Of a stretch of 39,039 bases of DNA, positions 31,815-39,039 are shown in pieces. The position numbers and the translations under genes are program-made. Position 1 is the first letter of the stretch, and each line of letters opens with the position of its first letter. The stretch is from positions 1-39,039 of the forward strand of contig JAEZGY010000089.1 in NCBI GenBank assembly GCA_023416695.1. The letters run 5' to 3'. This DNA is from Bacillota bacterium (lineage in GTDB: Bacteria > Bacillota > Clostridia > Lachnospirales > Lachnospiraceae). A model generated the notes under the pieces. That model ran no database searches and was not told where the DNA came from. It worked only from the letters and a program-made list of their open reading frames with translations.

Positions 31815-32383
31815 GAAGAAAAGTAGTGAAAGGAAGTATGACTGTAGAAGCGGTATTGGTTTTACCAGTTATTCTGATCGTAATCCTCTGTCTGATGTAT
31901 ATGACACTTATTCTTCATGACAAGGCGGTCCTTCAGTCTGTTGCAGAGGAAGCTTTGGTTCGCTGTAACCAACTATGTCACCAACCAAGCGATGTATTAA
32001 GTAGTGAGATTTATTATGATAGATTGTTGGATGTCAACCTATTAGGAGAAGATAATGAAAAACATAGGGAGGAGCTTAAGTATTTTATAGACCAGGAGGT
32101 TAAAGGGAAATTATTGATTTGTCAGGTGAATATGATTGAGATAGATATTGCGAAGGACTCTTGCCAAATCGATATAGAAGCAGATAGTAAAATAAGCCTA
32201 CCCATGGTATTAGAATATATAAAGAAAGGCAAAAAAGTTTATGTTAGCCAGAGTAGAGATAACCATCATCCGGAAGATTTTGCAAGAAAAGCAGAGGTAA
32301 CTATGGGGACTATTACTCAGGTAAAAGGAGCGGATTGCATTACAGAATTTCTTAGTAAGGTGGATGACTTCTTAGGAAAATAA
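31811..32383 (+). CDS. TadE-like pseudopilin
   Basis: This 190-residue protein starts at a TTG that overlaps the peptidase stop by 4 bases, with a GGGGG stretch upstream, so translation is coupled. KGSMTVEAVLVLPVILIVIL is the TadE prepilin segment and forms the only membrane helix. The rest is a small, Cys-containing extracytoplasmic domain with beta-type pattern. It differs from the first TadE-like protein in having no Cys/His tail. Probably a minor pilin of the Tad pilus. Confidence 0.85.
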   Translation: MRRKVVKGSMTVEAVLVLPVILIVILCLMYMTLILHDKAVLQSVAEEALVRCNQLCHQPSDVLSSEIYYDRLLDVNLLGEDNEKHREELKYFIDQEVKGKLLICQVNMIEIDIAKDSCQIDIEADSKISLPMVLEYIKKGKKVYVSQSRDNHHPEDFARKAEVTMGTITQVKGADCITEFLSKVDDFLGK

Positions 32384-32399
32384 TAAGATGGGGGGAATT

Positions 32400-33617
32400 A
32401 TGTTGGAAATTAAGGAATTGGTTTCCTTAAATAAAAAACAGTTATCTATTTTGTTGGAACCAAGAAGTAAGGAGGAGGACTTTCGTTTTCACATGTTGCA
32501 GGGACATCAATTAGATTATTTACTTCCTGTGCAAAAATTCTACGAAGATGGGCAAGTACGTTATCTTTATAATGCCACAGAGAAAGAGACCTTTCTTCAT
32601 TACTGTAAAGGAATACGGTTAAAGGAGACAGCTGTTAAGCAATTTATGGTACAGCTATTAGAGGCATTGGTTTATGGAGAGGAGTATTACCTAGAGGAAG
32701 ATAGCTATATAGTGAATCCAGATTATATATTCTTAGATGTTACCGAGAGACGATACTCTTTTTGCTATTGTCCTGATTTTGTGGAGCCTATAAGGCAACA
32801 GATGTCTAATGTTGTAGCATTTCTCATGAATCAAGTAGATTATGAGGACCTTGCAGCAGTAAAGCTAGTATACCAACTGTATCAAATGTTAAGTGAAGAT
32901 AGTTTTTCTACAAAGAAAATATTAACTTATGTAAGAGATTATCATTATGAACAGGAGAATCAAAGAGTTAAGCAACCCATTATTACCCTAACACCAGAGT
33001 TGGAAATGGAATTATCCAATCCTATAGTAAAGCAAAATAGTTTTGAGCCGTCTCCAGCTAGTATATTACCTCAGTTTGAAGAGCCTAGTCATCCAGAAGT
33101 TATACCTCATAAAGGTGCTATTATATTTATACTATCGTCCATAGCATTTTTTCTTTTATTTTGCCTCGGTTATGCAGGTGGACTTTTTTATACTAAATTG
33201 GGGCATCAGCTTGATTTGATGAAAATAGTAGTGTTCGTAGTGATAATGCTTTTGGTAGAAGGAGCGATTGCATGGAAGGTGTTTGGGGAGAAAGAAGAAA
33301 CCTCAAGGTCTAAAGAGTTAACAACATATCGATTATTGCCCTGTAATGACGGTTTGGCAGAGACTATATGGCTTAACCAATTTCCCTTTTGTATTGGAAA
33401 GGATAGTGATCATTGCTATGGGACTCTTCAGAGTTCTAAAGTAAGTAGACAGCATGCAGTTTTTCTTATGGAGGGAGGAGACCTTTATCTAAAAGATGTG
33501 AACTCCCTGAATGGGACCTACGTAAATGAAAAGCGGTTATTACCAGATAATAGCCAAGTTCTATGCCCTGGAGATTATATTAGATTTGGCGATGAGATGT
33601 ATCAACTAGGCCTTTAA
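32400..33617 (+). CDS. DUF6382/FHA-domain membrane protein
   Basis: The product is 405 residues from the ATG at 32400, which follows a GGGGGAA site. The N-terminal 200 residues match the DUF6382 type found in clostridial Tad loci, with a kinase-like flavour (SYIVNPDYIFLDVTERRYSF, CYCPDF). Two membrane segments follow at about 240-290. The C-terminal FHA domain (about 320-403) has IGKDSDHCYG, SSKVSRQHAVF and DVNSLNGTYVNEKRL, the phosphothreonine-binding set. It probably couples Ser/Thr phosphorylation to pilus assembly. It ends the tight Tad cluster. Confidence 0.9.
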   Translation: MLEIKELVSLNKKQLSILLEPRSKEEDFRFHMLQGHQLDYLLPVQKFYEDGQVRYLYNATEKETFLHYCKGIRLKETAVKQFMVQLLEALVYGEEYYLEEDSYIVNPDYIFLDVTERRYSFCYCPDFVEPIRQQMSNVVAFLMNQVDYEDLAAVKLVYQLYQMLSEDSFSTKKILTYVRDYHYEQENQRVKQPIITLTPELEMELSNPIVKQNSFEPSPASILPQFEEPSHPEVIPHKGAIIFILSSIAFFLLFCLGYAGGLFYTKLGHQLDLMKIVVFVVIMLLVEGAIAWKVFGEKEETSRSKELTTYRLLPCNDGLAETIWLNQFPFCIGKDSDHCYGTLQSSKVSRQHAVFLMEGGDLYLKDVNSLNGTYVNEKRLLPDNSQVLCPGDYIRFGDEMYQLGL

Positions 33618-33707
33618 ATAATAAATGGAAAATGCTACGTGTTTATGGTATCATATTGTATAGGTTTCAGAAGTATATGACCCGAATAATTGATTAGGGG
33701 GACAACC

Positions 33708-34829
33708 ATGATTGAAAGGTTAGCAGAGTTTTTATGGCACCAGCAGTATGGTGTGCAGAAAACTAATTTTCCTAATGTAAGAATTTTATATAAAGCAGAT
33801 ACCACAGAGATAAGAGTAATTGTTCTTTTTGATATGGAGGGTCAGGAGCAGTTTACTCTAGAACAGTATCAGCACATACTTAAACAGGTGGAGGAGGCTT
33901 ATTACCAAAAAGGGTATTTAGAGGTGAAGGTTCTGAGTTTACTCTGTGGGAATGTGATAGAAGTAATGAAGCCTTACTGTCAAGAAAATCAATATACCCA
34001 CTGGATTGTTAATACTGCCACCAATAGATTAGTTGTATTCGAAAATCAACCACAGAGGTTTGCAGAAGTAAGAAGTCAGTTAGAAGAACTATTAATTGGA
34101 CCTCTTCATACAGTGAATCCAGAGTATACAGATCCAGTGTATATTAAAAAGAATCATTCTGGTGGTTTTTTTCAGAGTGGGTCAACGAATACAAACGCTC
34201 TAAAGAGATGGCTTGCGGGAAAGCCTGTTTGTACCATAGCGCTAATTACTATTAATATAGTAATTTTCCTTCTTATGAAGATGAAAGCACTTCATGCAGT
34301 AGTTCCAGATTCCTATCAAGAGCTTAAGGTTTTTTTTGACTGGGGAGCTACAAGCTATTCTGCTATTGTAGTAGACAATGAAATTTATCGTCTTTTTACA
34401 GCTCTATTTCTTCATGCAAACTTTCAGCATCTCATGAACAATATGCTGATGTTGGCAGTCGTGGGCTATATGTTAGAAAGCAACTTTGGCTGTATTCGTT
34501 TCTTGATTATATATTTTGTTGCAGGGATTGTGGCCAACGTAGGTTCTGTTTTCTATTTTCATGAAATTGGTGAGAATGTAATTGGTCTAGGTGCGTCTGG
34601 TGCTATATTTGGAGTTATCGGCGGTTTTGCCTATCTTGTGGTTAGGTACCGTGGAAAGGGCTTTGATGTCTCAGCAAAAAGATTTTTGTTATTTCTATTT
34701 GTTACGGTATACGGAGGATTTCGTTCTCAAGGACAGGTAGACAATATTGCTCATATAGTAGGCTTTTTTATAGGAATACTAGCATGTATTTTATTAGATA
34801 CGATTCGTAGAAACCAAAAGATGGGGTGA
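33708..34829 (+). CDS. Rhomboid-family intramembrane serine protease
   Basis: The product is 373 residues from the ATG at 33708, which has TAGGGGGAC upstream. The N-terminal 160 residues are a soluble domain of the kind found in clostridial and Bacillus rhomboids. The C-terminal half has six or more membrane segments with the catalytic pair in GLGASGAIFG (Ser297) and NIAHIVGFFIG (His349). HANFQHLMNNMLML is the conserved loop with His/Asn. Substrates are unknown; place next to the Tad and FHA genes suggests surface protein processing. About 90 bases with no clear terminator separate it from the FHA gene. Confidence 0.93.
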   Translation: MIERLAEFLWHQQYGVQKTNFPNVRILYKADTTEIRVIVLFDMEGQEQFTLEQYQHILKQVEEAYYQKGYLEVKVLSLLCGNVIEVMKPYCQENQYTHWIVNTATNRLVVFENQPQRFAEVRSQLEELLIGPLHTVNPEYTDPVYIKKNHSGGFFQSGSTNTNALKRWLAGKPVCTIALITINIVIFLLMKMKALHAVVPDSYQELKVFFDWGATSYSAIVVDNEIYRLFTALFLHANFQHLMNNMLMLAVVGYMLESNFGCIRFLIIYFVAGIVANVGSVFYFHEIGENVIGLGASGAIFGVIGGFAYLVVRYRGKGFDVSAKRFLLFLFVTVYGGFRSQGQVDNIAHIVGFFIGILACILLDTIRRNQKMG

Positions 34830-34834
34830 TGCTA

Positions 34835-35821
34835 ATGAAGATTAAGATTTATTATGGCGGAAGAGGATTGATGGAAGATCCAGCTTTATATGTGATGAAT
34901 AAGTTGGAAGAGGTCCTAAAGGAATTAAGGGTTGATGTAGAACGCTACAATTTATTTGAAGAGAAAAGTAATATTAGCATGTTGCCTCAAACCATAAAGG
35001 CAGCAGATGGTGTAATATTGGTAGCTACAGTGGAGTGGTTTGGTATAGGTGGCTATATGCAACAGTTTTTAGATGCTTGTTGGTTTTATGGAGACAAAGA
35101 AAAGATGGCAGGCTTATCAATGCTTCCAGTGGTACTTTCTACTACCTGTGGGGAAAGAGATGCAGAGGCCAATTTGGTCAAGGCATGGGAGATGTTAGGT
35201 GGCAGCGTACAGCCTGGTTTGTGTGCTTATGTTGAGGATCATGTGGAATTTGAAACTAATGCTGATTATACAGTTATTATTGAGAAACATGCGGAAGCAC
35301 TGTATCGTGCTATTAACCAAAAGAGTAAGGCGCTACCAAATAGTCAGATGGTTATGAGAAATAAGGTTTTACGAAATTTATCCTTAGAGCTTACCCCACA
35401 AGAAAGTGAGCAATTGTCGGTGTATGCGTCTGATGACAATTATGTTAAGAAGCAGAAGGAAGATATTCAAGAGCTTACTATGTTGTTCAAAGAAATGTTA
35501 GGAGAGAGCAAAGGAAGAGAAGAAGATATTCTTCAAAAATTTAAGGATATCTTTCAGCCTATGGATAATTTTAACGCCAGCTATGCCATTGAAATTAAAG
35601 ACAAGAGCAAGACATTAGTAGTGGAAATTAAGGGCCAATCCTTAAACTGTTATTATGGTGAGAAAACGGATGCAGATGTCATCGCAAGAACCACAAATTC
35701 TGTGTTAACCAAGATAATTGGAGGTTCCCTGACTTTCCAAAAGGCTTTTATGACAGGTGATATTGCTGCAAAAGGTAATTTTAAAACCCTACGAAGTTTT
35801 GATACTCTATTTCCGTTTTAA
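34835..35821 (+). CDS. Flavodoxin-like and SCP2-like fusion protein
   Basis: The product is 328 residues from the ATG at 34835; ATG 34829 is possible. The N-terminal 165 residues resemble NAD(P)H-dependent FMN reductase or flavodoxin folds (KIKIYYGGRGLMEDPALYV; DGVILVATVEWFGIGGYMQQ; LPVVLSTTCGERDAE). The C-terminal 100 residues resemble an SCP2 sterol-carrier domain (AIEIKDKSKTLVVEI, then SLTFQKAFMTGDIAAKGNF). It overlaps or abuts the rhomboid stop and is probably co-transcribed with it. A redox role with a lipid-like ligand is a reasonable guess, not shown. Confidence 0.75.
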   Translation: MKIKIYYGGRGLMEDPALYVMNKLEEVLKELRVDVERYNLFEEKSNISMLPQTIKAADGVILVATVEWFGIGGYMQQFLDACWFYGDKEKMAGLSMLPVVLSTTCGERDAEANLVKAWEMLGGSVQPGLCAYVEDHVEFETNADYTVIIEKHAEALYRAINQKSKALPNSQMVMRNKVLRNLSLELTPQESEQLSVYASDDNYVKKQKEDIQELTMLFKEMLGESKGREEDILQKFKDIFQPMDNFNASYAIEIKDKSKTLVVEIKGQSLNCYYGEKTDADVIARTTNSVLTKIIGGSLTFQKAFMTGDIAAKGNFKTLRSFDTLFPF

Positions 35822-35962
35822 GCATAAAAATAGAAATATATAGAAAATATAGAATAATAATCCATTAATAGAAAATATTATAATACATAGCAAACCTTGT
35901 TTTACCAATACTATAATTATAGATTTTACTATAAAAAATAGTGAGTTTGCTGAGGTGTAATA
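35822..35962. other. AT-rich gap before the permease gene
   Basis: No gene. AGCAAAC (near 35889) and GTTTGCT (near 35945) are complementary, and CTATAATTATAG is a small palindrome. The region probably contains the promoter of the following permease gene; a terminator for the upstream pair is not clear. Confidence 0.35.
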
Positions 35963-37066
35963 TTGAAGGAATCACAGGAAAGAGTAAAGGAAGAGCAGGA
36001 AAGAGTAAAGGAAAAGCAGGAAATTAATTGGCATAGCCTAAGACATCAGATGTGGTTAATCGGATTGTCTACTATTGGCGTGTATATTGGTTTTCGGTAT
36101 CTACTGCCTTTATTCTTTCCTTTTATTATTGCCTACTTAGTCGCAAAACTTATTATGCCTCTAGTGAGTATTTTGAAAAATAAGCTACGTTTTCCTCTTA
36201 TATTTAGTAGTATCGTTAGCCTTATTTTTTCTTTAGCTGTTCTAGGGGGAGGTTTTTTTTATCTAGGTATGATTTTGCTCAAGCAGTTAAAGAACTTTCT
36301 TAATGATATCCCGGTATATACTAGAGTTGTTTCTAATAGTATGTATTCTCTTTGTGGTTACTGTGACCATGTGTTTGGATGGGAACAAGGAAAAGCTAGT
36401 CTCTTTCTAAATGACAATATGACTTCTGTATGGGGCACAGTGAAGGATATTGCCATGCCAATTCTTTCTCAACAGACTGTGAATCTCTTAGTAGGTTTTT
36501 TTGCATTTATTTCTCTTTTGTTAATCATCTGTATTGCAATTATTAACCTAATTCAGGGCTATGAGGATATAAGTCAAAAGTACAGGAGTACAGATTTTTA
36601 TCGGTTTGTTCATCCGGTTACTAGTAAGCTTAGTAAGGTTGGGTTTGCTTATTTAAAAACTCAGCTTGTTATTATGTCCATTAATGGCGTGATTTTAGTG
36701 GCTGGCTTTATGTGGATTAAGAATGAGTATGCCATATTAGCTGGAATAGTAATTGCGATATTAGATGCCTTTCCCGTACTAGGAAGTGGGCTGTTTCTTA
36801 TACCAATTGCAATAATTAAACTGCTGGGAGGGAATTATTTTGCTGCTGCAGTGGTACTGAGTATGTATATCTTGTGTGAGGTGATTAGGTCCTTTATTGA
36901 ACCTAGAATGTTAGGAGATCGGATAGGCCTTCCTCCCTTTTTTACCCTTATGGCTATGTTTGTAGGTTTTCGGTTGTTTGGGGTCATTGGATTTTTGGCT
37001 GGTCCTTTAGGACTTATCATTATAAAAACAATTGTAGAAGAGGGGTCTAAGACGGGAAGGACTTGA
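35963..37066 (+). CDS. AI-2E family transporter, YtvI-like
   Basis: This 367-residue multi-pass membrane protein starts at a TTG with TGAGGTG 5 bases upstream. It has the AI-2E/PerM family pattern: PLFFPFIIAYLVAKLIMPLV near the start, then a central soluble stretch, then GIVIAILDAFPVLGSGLFLI and a C-terminal block with PRMLGDRIGLPPFFTLMAMF. YtvI of Bacillus is the nearest remembered relative, a sporulation-linked membrane protein; the substrate is unknown. The N-terminus has two 21-base repeats giving QERVKEE and QERVKEK. Its stop overlaps the -35 box of the proS promoter. Confidence 0.85.
   Translation: MKESQERVKEEQERVKEKQEINWHSLRHQMWLIGLSTIGVYIGFRYLLPLFFPFIIAYLVAKLIMPLVSILKNKLRFPLIFSSIVSLIFSLAVLGGGFFYLGMILLKQLKNFLNDIPVYTRVVSNSMYSLCGYCDHVFGWEQGKASLFLNDNMTSVWGTVKDIAMPILSQQTVNLLVGFFAFISLLLIICIAIINLIQGYEDISQKYRSTDFYRFVHPVTSKLSKVGFAYLKTQLVIMSINGVILVAGFMWIKNEYAILAGIVIAILDAFPVLGSGLFLIPIAIIKLLGGNYFAAAVVLSMYILCEVIRSFIEPRMLGDRIGLPPFFTLMAMFVGFRLFGVIGFLAGPLGLIIIKTIVEEGSKTGRT
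35975..36016 (+). repeat. Two 21-bp tandem repeats at the permease N-terminus
   Basis: Two units of CAGGAAAGAGTAAAGGAARAG, followed by the start of a third (CAGGAA), encode the charged N-terminal tail. Copy change would be in frame. Confidence 0.8.
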
Positions 37067-37091
37067 CAAAACAATATCCGTATTTTACAAT
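37063..37091 (+). promoter_or_regulatory. Sigma-A promoter for proS
   Basis: TTGACA (37063-37068), a 17-base spacer and TACAAT (37086-37091) make a near-perfect vegetative promoter. The -35 overlaps the stop codon of the permease gene. Transcription would start near 37098, at the front of the T-box leader. Confidence 0.85.
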
Positions 37092-37097
37092 CGAACT

Positions 37098-37332
37098 ATA
37101 TATCGGCTGAGAGAGGGATTAGTAGGATCTAAGTGGTCTACAAAGAGAGGGAATCGTTGGTGAGAGATTCTTTAGGCATTTGATTTGAACCTACCCTGGA
37201 GCTCTGTATGAAAATACAGCGTGTTTCTAGCGTTAATAGAAGGAAAGAGAGCAATAAAGAAATTTGTTGCTAAATAGGGTGGTACCGCCGAATCTTTCGG
37301 TCCCTTGGAGGACTTGAAGGATTTTTTTATTT
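37098..37332 (+). promoter_or_regulatory. T-box leader controlling proS (proline specifier)
   Basis: The leader has the signs of a tRNA-sensing T-box. Stem I has AGAGAGGGAATCGTTGGTGAGAG-type elements, cited here in shortened form, and the specifier loop reads GAA-CCT-ACC with CCT, a proline codon, at 37190-37192. The T-box sequence AGGGTGGTACCGCC is at 37276-37289. A terminator hairpin (AATCTTTC with GAAGGATT) and a run of seven T follow. Uncharged tRNA-Pro should bind the specifier and the T-box bulge, favour the antiterminator and allow proS transcription. The specifier matches the gene it controls. Confidence 0.93.
37291..37332 (+). terminator. Regulated terminator of the T-box leader
   Basis: AATCTTTCGGTCC pairs with GGACTTGAAGGATT and is followed by TTTTTTTATTTT. 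It competes with the antiterminator that uses the T-box sequence just upstream. Confidence 0.85.
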
Positions 37333-37403
37333 TATAGAAAATTAAATCATTCTGATAAGTCCGTTACTAAATAGTAGATCAAACAAGAAAGGGAGATGCT
37401 ATC

Positions 37404-38843
37404 ATGGCAAAAGACAAGAAATTAGTAGAAGCAATTACGCCAATGGGTGAAGATTTTGCTCAATGGTACACAGACGTTGTTAAAAAGGCTGAATTGATTG
37501 ATTACTCCAGTGTACGTGGATGTATGATACTTCGTCCAAATGGCTATGCCATCTGGGAAAACATTCAGAAAACATTAGATGCGAAGTTTAAAGAGACTGG
37601 TGTTGAGAATGTATACATGCCAATGTTTATTCCAGAAAGCTTATTACAAAAGGAGAAAGACCACGTAGAGGGATTTGCTCCTGAGGTAGCTTGGGTTACT
37701 CATGGTGGTTTAGAACCATTACAAGAAAGATTATGTGTTCGTCCTACTTCTGAAACCTTATTCTGTGATTTATACTCTAATATTGTACAGAGCTATCGTG
37801 ATTTACCAAAGCTTTATAATCAATGGTGTTCTGTAGTGCGTTGGGAGAAGACCACAAGACCTTTCCTTCGTTCCATGGAATTCTTATGGCAGGAAGGTCA
37901 TACTGCACATGCTACTGCAGAAGAAGCAGAAGAAAGAACTGTTCAGATGCTTAATGTATATTCTGATTTCTGTGAACAGGTATTGGCAATTCCAATGATT
38001 AAAGGTCGTAAGACAGATAAAGAGAAGTTTGCTGGGGCACATGCGACCTATACCATTGAAGCCTTAATGCATGATGGAAAAGCTTTACAGTCTGGTACAA
38101 GTCACAATTTTGGAGATGGCTTTGCGAAAGCCTTTGGTATTCAATATACAGACAAAGAAAACAAGTTACAATACGCACATCAGACCTCTTGGGGTATGTC
38201 TACTCGTATTATCGGAGCTATCATTATGGTACACGGAGATGATAGTGGCTTAGTTCTTCCTCCAAGAATTGCTCCAACTCAAGTTATGGTAATTCCAATT
38301 GCTCAACACAAAGAAGGGGTACTTGAGAAAGCAAATGAAGTGAAGGAAGCTTTGGTGGCAGCAGGTTACCGTGCAAAATTAGATGATTCCGATAAGAGCC
38401 CTGGATGGAAATTCAGCGAGCAAGAAATTCGTGGTATTCCAGTTCGTATCGAGCTTGGTCCTAAGGATATAGAAGCAAATCAGGCAGTTGTTGTACGTCG
38501 TGATACAAGAGAAAAGATTGTGGTATCCTTAGATGAACTTTCTGTTAAACTACAAGAAATCTTAGATCAAATGCAAGCTGATATGTTAGAAAAGGCAAGA
38601 GCTCATAGAGATGCTCATACCAATACAGCTACCACCTATGAAGAGTTTAAGAGTACAGTAGAAGAAAAGCCTGGCTTTGTAAAAGCAATGTGGTGTGGTG
38701 AGGAAGCCTGTGAGCTTAAGATTAAAGAAGATACAGGGGCAACCTCTAGATGTATGCCATTTGAGCAAGAAGAAGTTGCAAAGACCTGCGTTTGCTGTGG
38801 AAAGCCAGCGAAGACTTTAGTTTACTGGGGAAGAGCTTACTAA
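37404..38843 (+). CDS. proS: Proline-tRNA ligase, short (archaeal/eukaryote-like) type
   Basis: This 479-residue class II aminoacyl-tRNA synthetase joins proline to tRNA-Pro. It is the short form without the editing insertion of the typical bacterial enzyme, and starts KLVEAITPMGEDFAQWYTDV. Visible class II parts are CVRPTSETLF, VVRWEKTTRPFLRSMEFLWQ (motif 2) and GDDSGLVLPPRIAP (motif 3). The anticodon-binding domain follows, then the C-terminal zinc-type domain with CGEEAC and CVCCGKPA ending in Y. AAGGGAGA precedes the ATG. The gene is controlled by its own promoter and proline T-box. Confidence 0.97.
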   Translation: MAKDKKLVEAITPMGEDFAQWYTDVVKKAELIDYSSVRGCMILRPNGYAIWENIQKTLDAKFKETGVENVYMPMFIPESLLQKEKDHVEGFAPEVAWVTHGGLEPLQERLCVRPTSETLFCDLYSNIVQSYRDLPKLYNQWCSVVRWEKTTRPFLRSMEFLWQEGHTAHATAEEAEERTVQMLNVYSDFCEQVLAIPMIKGRKTDKEKFAGAHATYTIEALMHDGKALQSGTSHNFGDGFAKAFGIQYTDKENKLQYAHQTSWGMSTRIIGAIIMVHGDDSGLVLPPRIAPTQVMVIPIAQHKEGVLEKANEVKEALVAAGYRAKLDDSDKSPGWKFSEQEIRGIPVRIELGPKDIEANQAVVVRRDTREKIVVSLDELSVKLQEILDQMQADMLEKARAHRDAHTNTATTYEEFKSTVEEKPGFVKAMWCGEEACELKIKEDTGATSRCMPFEQEEVAKTCVCCGKPAKTLVYWGRAY

Positions 38844-38888
38844 GAAATAGTATCATTGCAATAAAAAACATCCCATCCTATCCTGATA
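38844..38888. other. Short gap between proS and the insertion sequence
   Basis: The proS 3' flank is cut short by the insertion sequence. No rho-independent terminator is visible in this piece. Confidence 0.4.
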
Positions 38889-39039
38889 TGTACCCAGTTT
38901 TCTGGACACATCATTATACAATTGGATAATCAAGCACTTACAACGGATGTCTTCCTGTATTTTACAGGAGGCATCCATTTTGTTTTTGCTTGAATTCGTC
39001 TATTATTATAGTAATCTATATATTCGTCTATAGCTTTGT
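38889..39039 (-). mobile_element. End of an IS3-family insertion sequence (cut by window edge)
   Basis: The sequence from TGTACCCAGTTTTCTGGACA inward looks like the terminal inverted repeat of an IS3/IS150-type element, which commonly begins TGTA. The transposase orfB 3' end lies directly inside it. Only the right end of the element (in transposase orientation) is in the window; the direct repeat made at insertion cannot be checked. Confidence 0.75.
38930..39039 (-). CDS. IS3-family transposase orfB, C-terminal part
   Basis: Partial gene: the minus strand reads KAIDEYIDYYNNRRIQAKTK followed by WMPPVKYRK and a short tail to TGA at 38930-38932. The Y-I-x-Y-Y-N-x-x-R-I/P-x-x-K pattern is the end of the DDE integrase domain of IS3-family OrfB proteins. 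The catalytic residues lie outside the window. Confidence 0.88.
   Translation of the reverse strand, partial: KAIDEYIDYYNNRRIQAKTKWMPPVKYRKTSVVSA

Overview
The window looks like a low-GC Clostridia chromosome, most likely a Lachnospiraceae-type Firmicute. The reasons are the AT-rich sequence, strong AGGAGG-type ribosome sites, a proline T-box in front of a short ProRS, a clostridial Tad/Flp pilus locus with DUF5702, FHA and rhomboid genes, and a MOBP-type mobilisation module. Bases 1 to about 25045 appear to be one integrated mobile element, possibly composite, whose left end lies outside the window. Bases after about 25045 are host chromosome.

Element, left part (1-14310). On the minus strand are a catalytically dead tandem resolvase-like protein, a small SHOCT-like protein and an excisionase-like HTH protein. 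An XRE regulator is transcribed divergently from them across a palindrome-rich control region. Then comes plus-strand cargo: a complete type I restriction-modification operon (hsdM, hsdS, a Cys/Lys-rich small gene, hsdR, a small basic gene), a tyrosine integrase C-terminal relic, a two-gene unit (membrane protein plus SEC-C zinc protein), a second integrase relic on the minus strand with two in-frame stops, an AbiH-family gene and a DUF2513 gene. This is a defence island, and the two-gene unit sits between two dead integrases. The hsdS gene has three 12-bp repeats in its central spacer, the arrangement that changes specificity by repeat number in EcoR124-type enzymes.

Element, right part (14440-24910). 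This is a plasmid-like replication and mobilisation module, all on the minus strand. In transcription order it holds a replication-initiator-like gene with five 21-bp iteron-like repeats just beyond its 3' end, a DnaB-like helicase, a Toprim primase, a ribbon-helix-helix protein, a gene-free block of large stem-loops (oriT or single-strand-origin candidate), MobC, a relaxase, an overlapping coiled-coil/membrane MobB-like gene, a zinc-finger protein, an HD hydrolase and an intact small serine resolvase. A 20-27 bp motif recurs at several gene junctions here.

Host part (25045-38850). Host homology resumes inside the C-terminal part of a CpaF/TadA pilus ATPase, so the element appears to have split cpaF. 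Downstream and intact are tadB, tadC (with an unusual Ig-like insert), an Flp pilin, a DUF5702 protein, two TadE-like proteins, a prepilin peptidase, an FHA protein, a rhomboid protease, a flavodoxin/SCP2 fusion, an AI-2E/YtvI-like permease, and a sigma-A promoter plus T-box leader driving proS. The right edge cuts an IS3-family insertion sequence.

All functions are read from sequence motifs and memory of families. No database search was possible.
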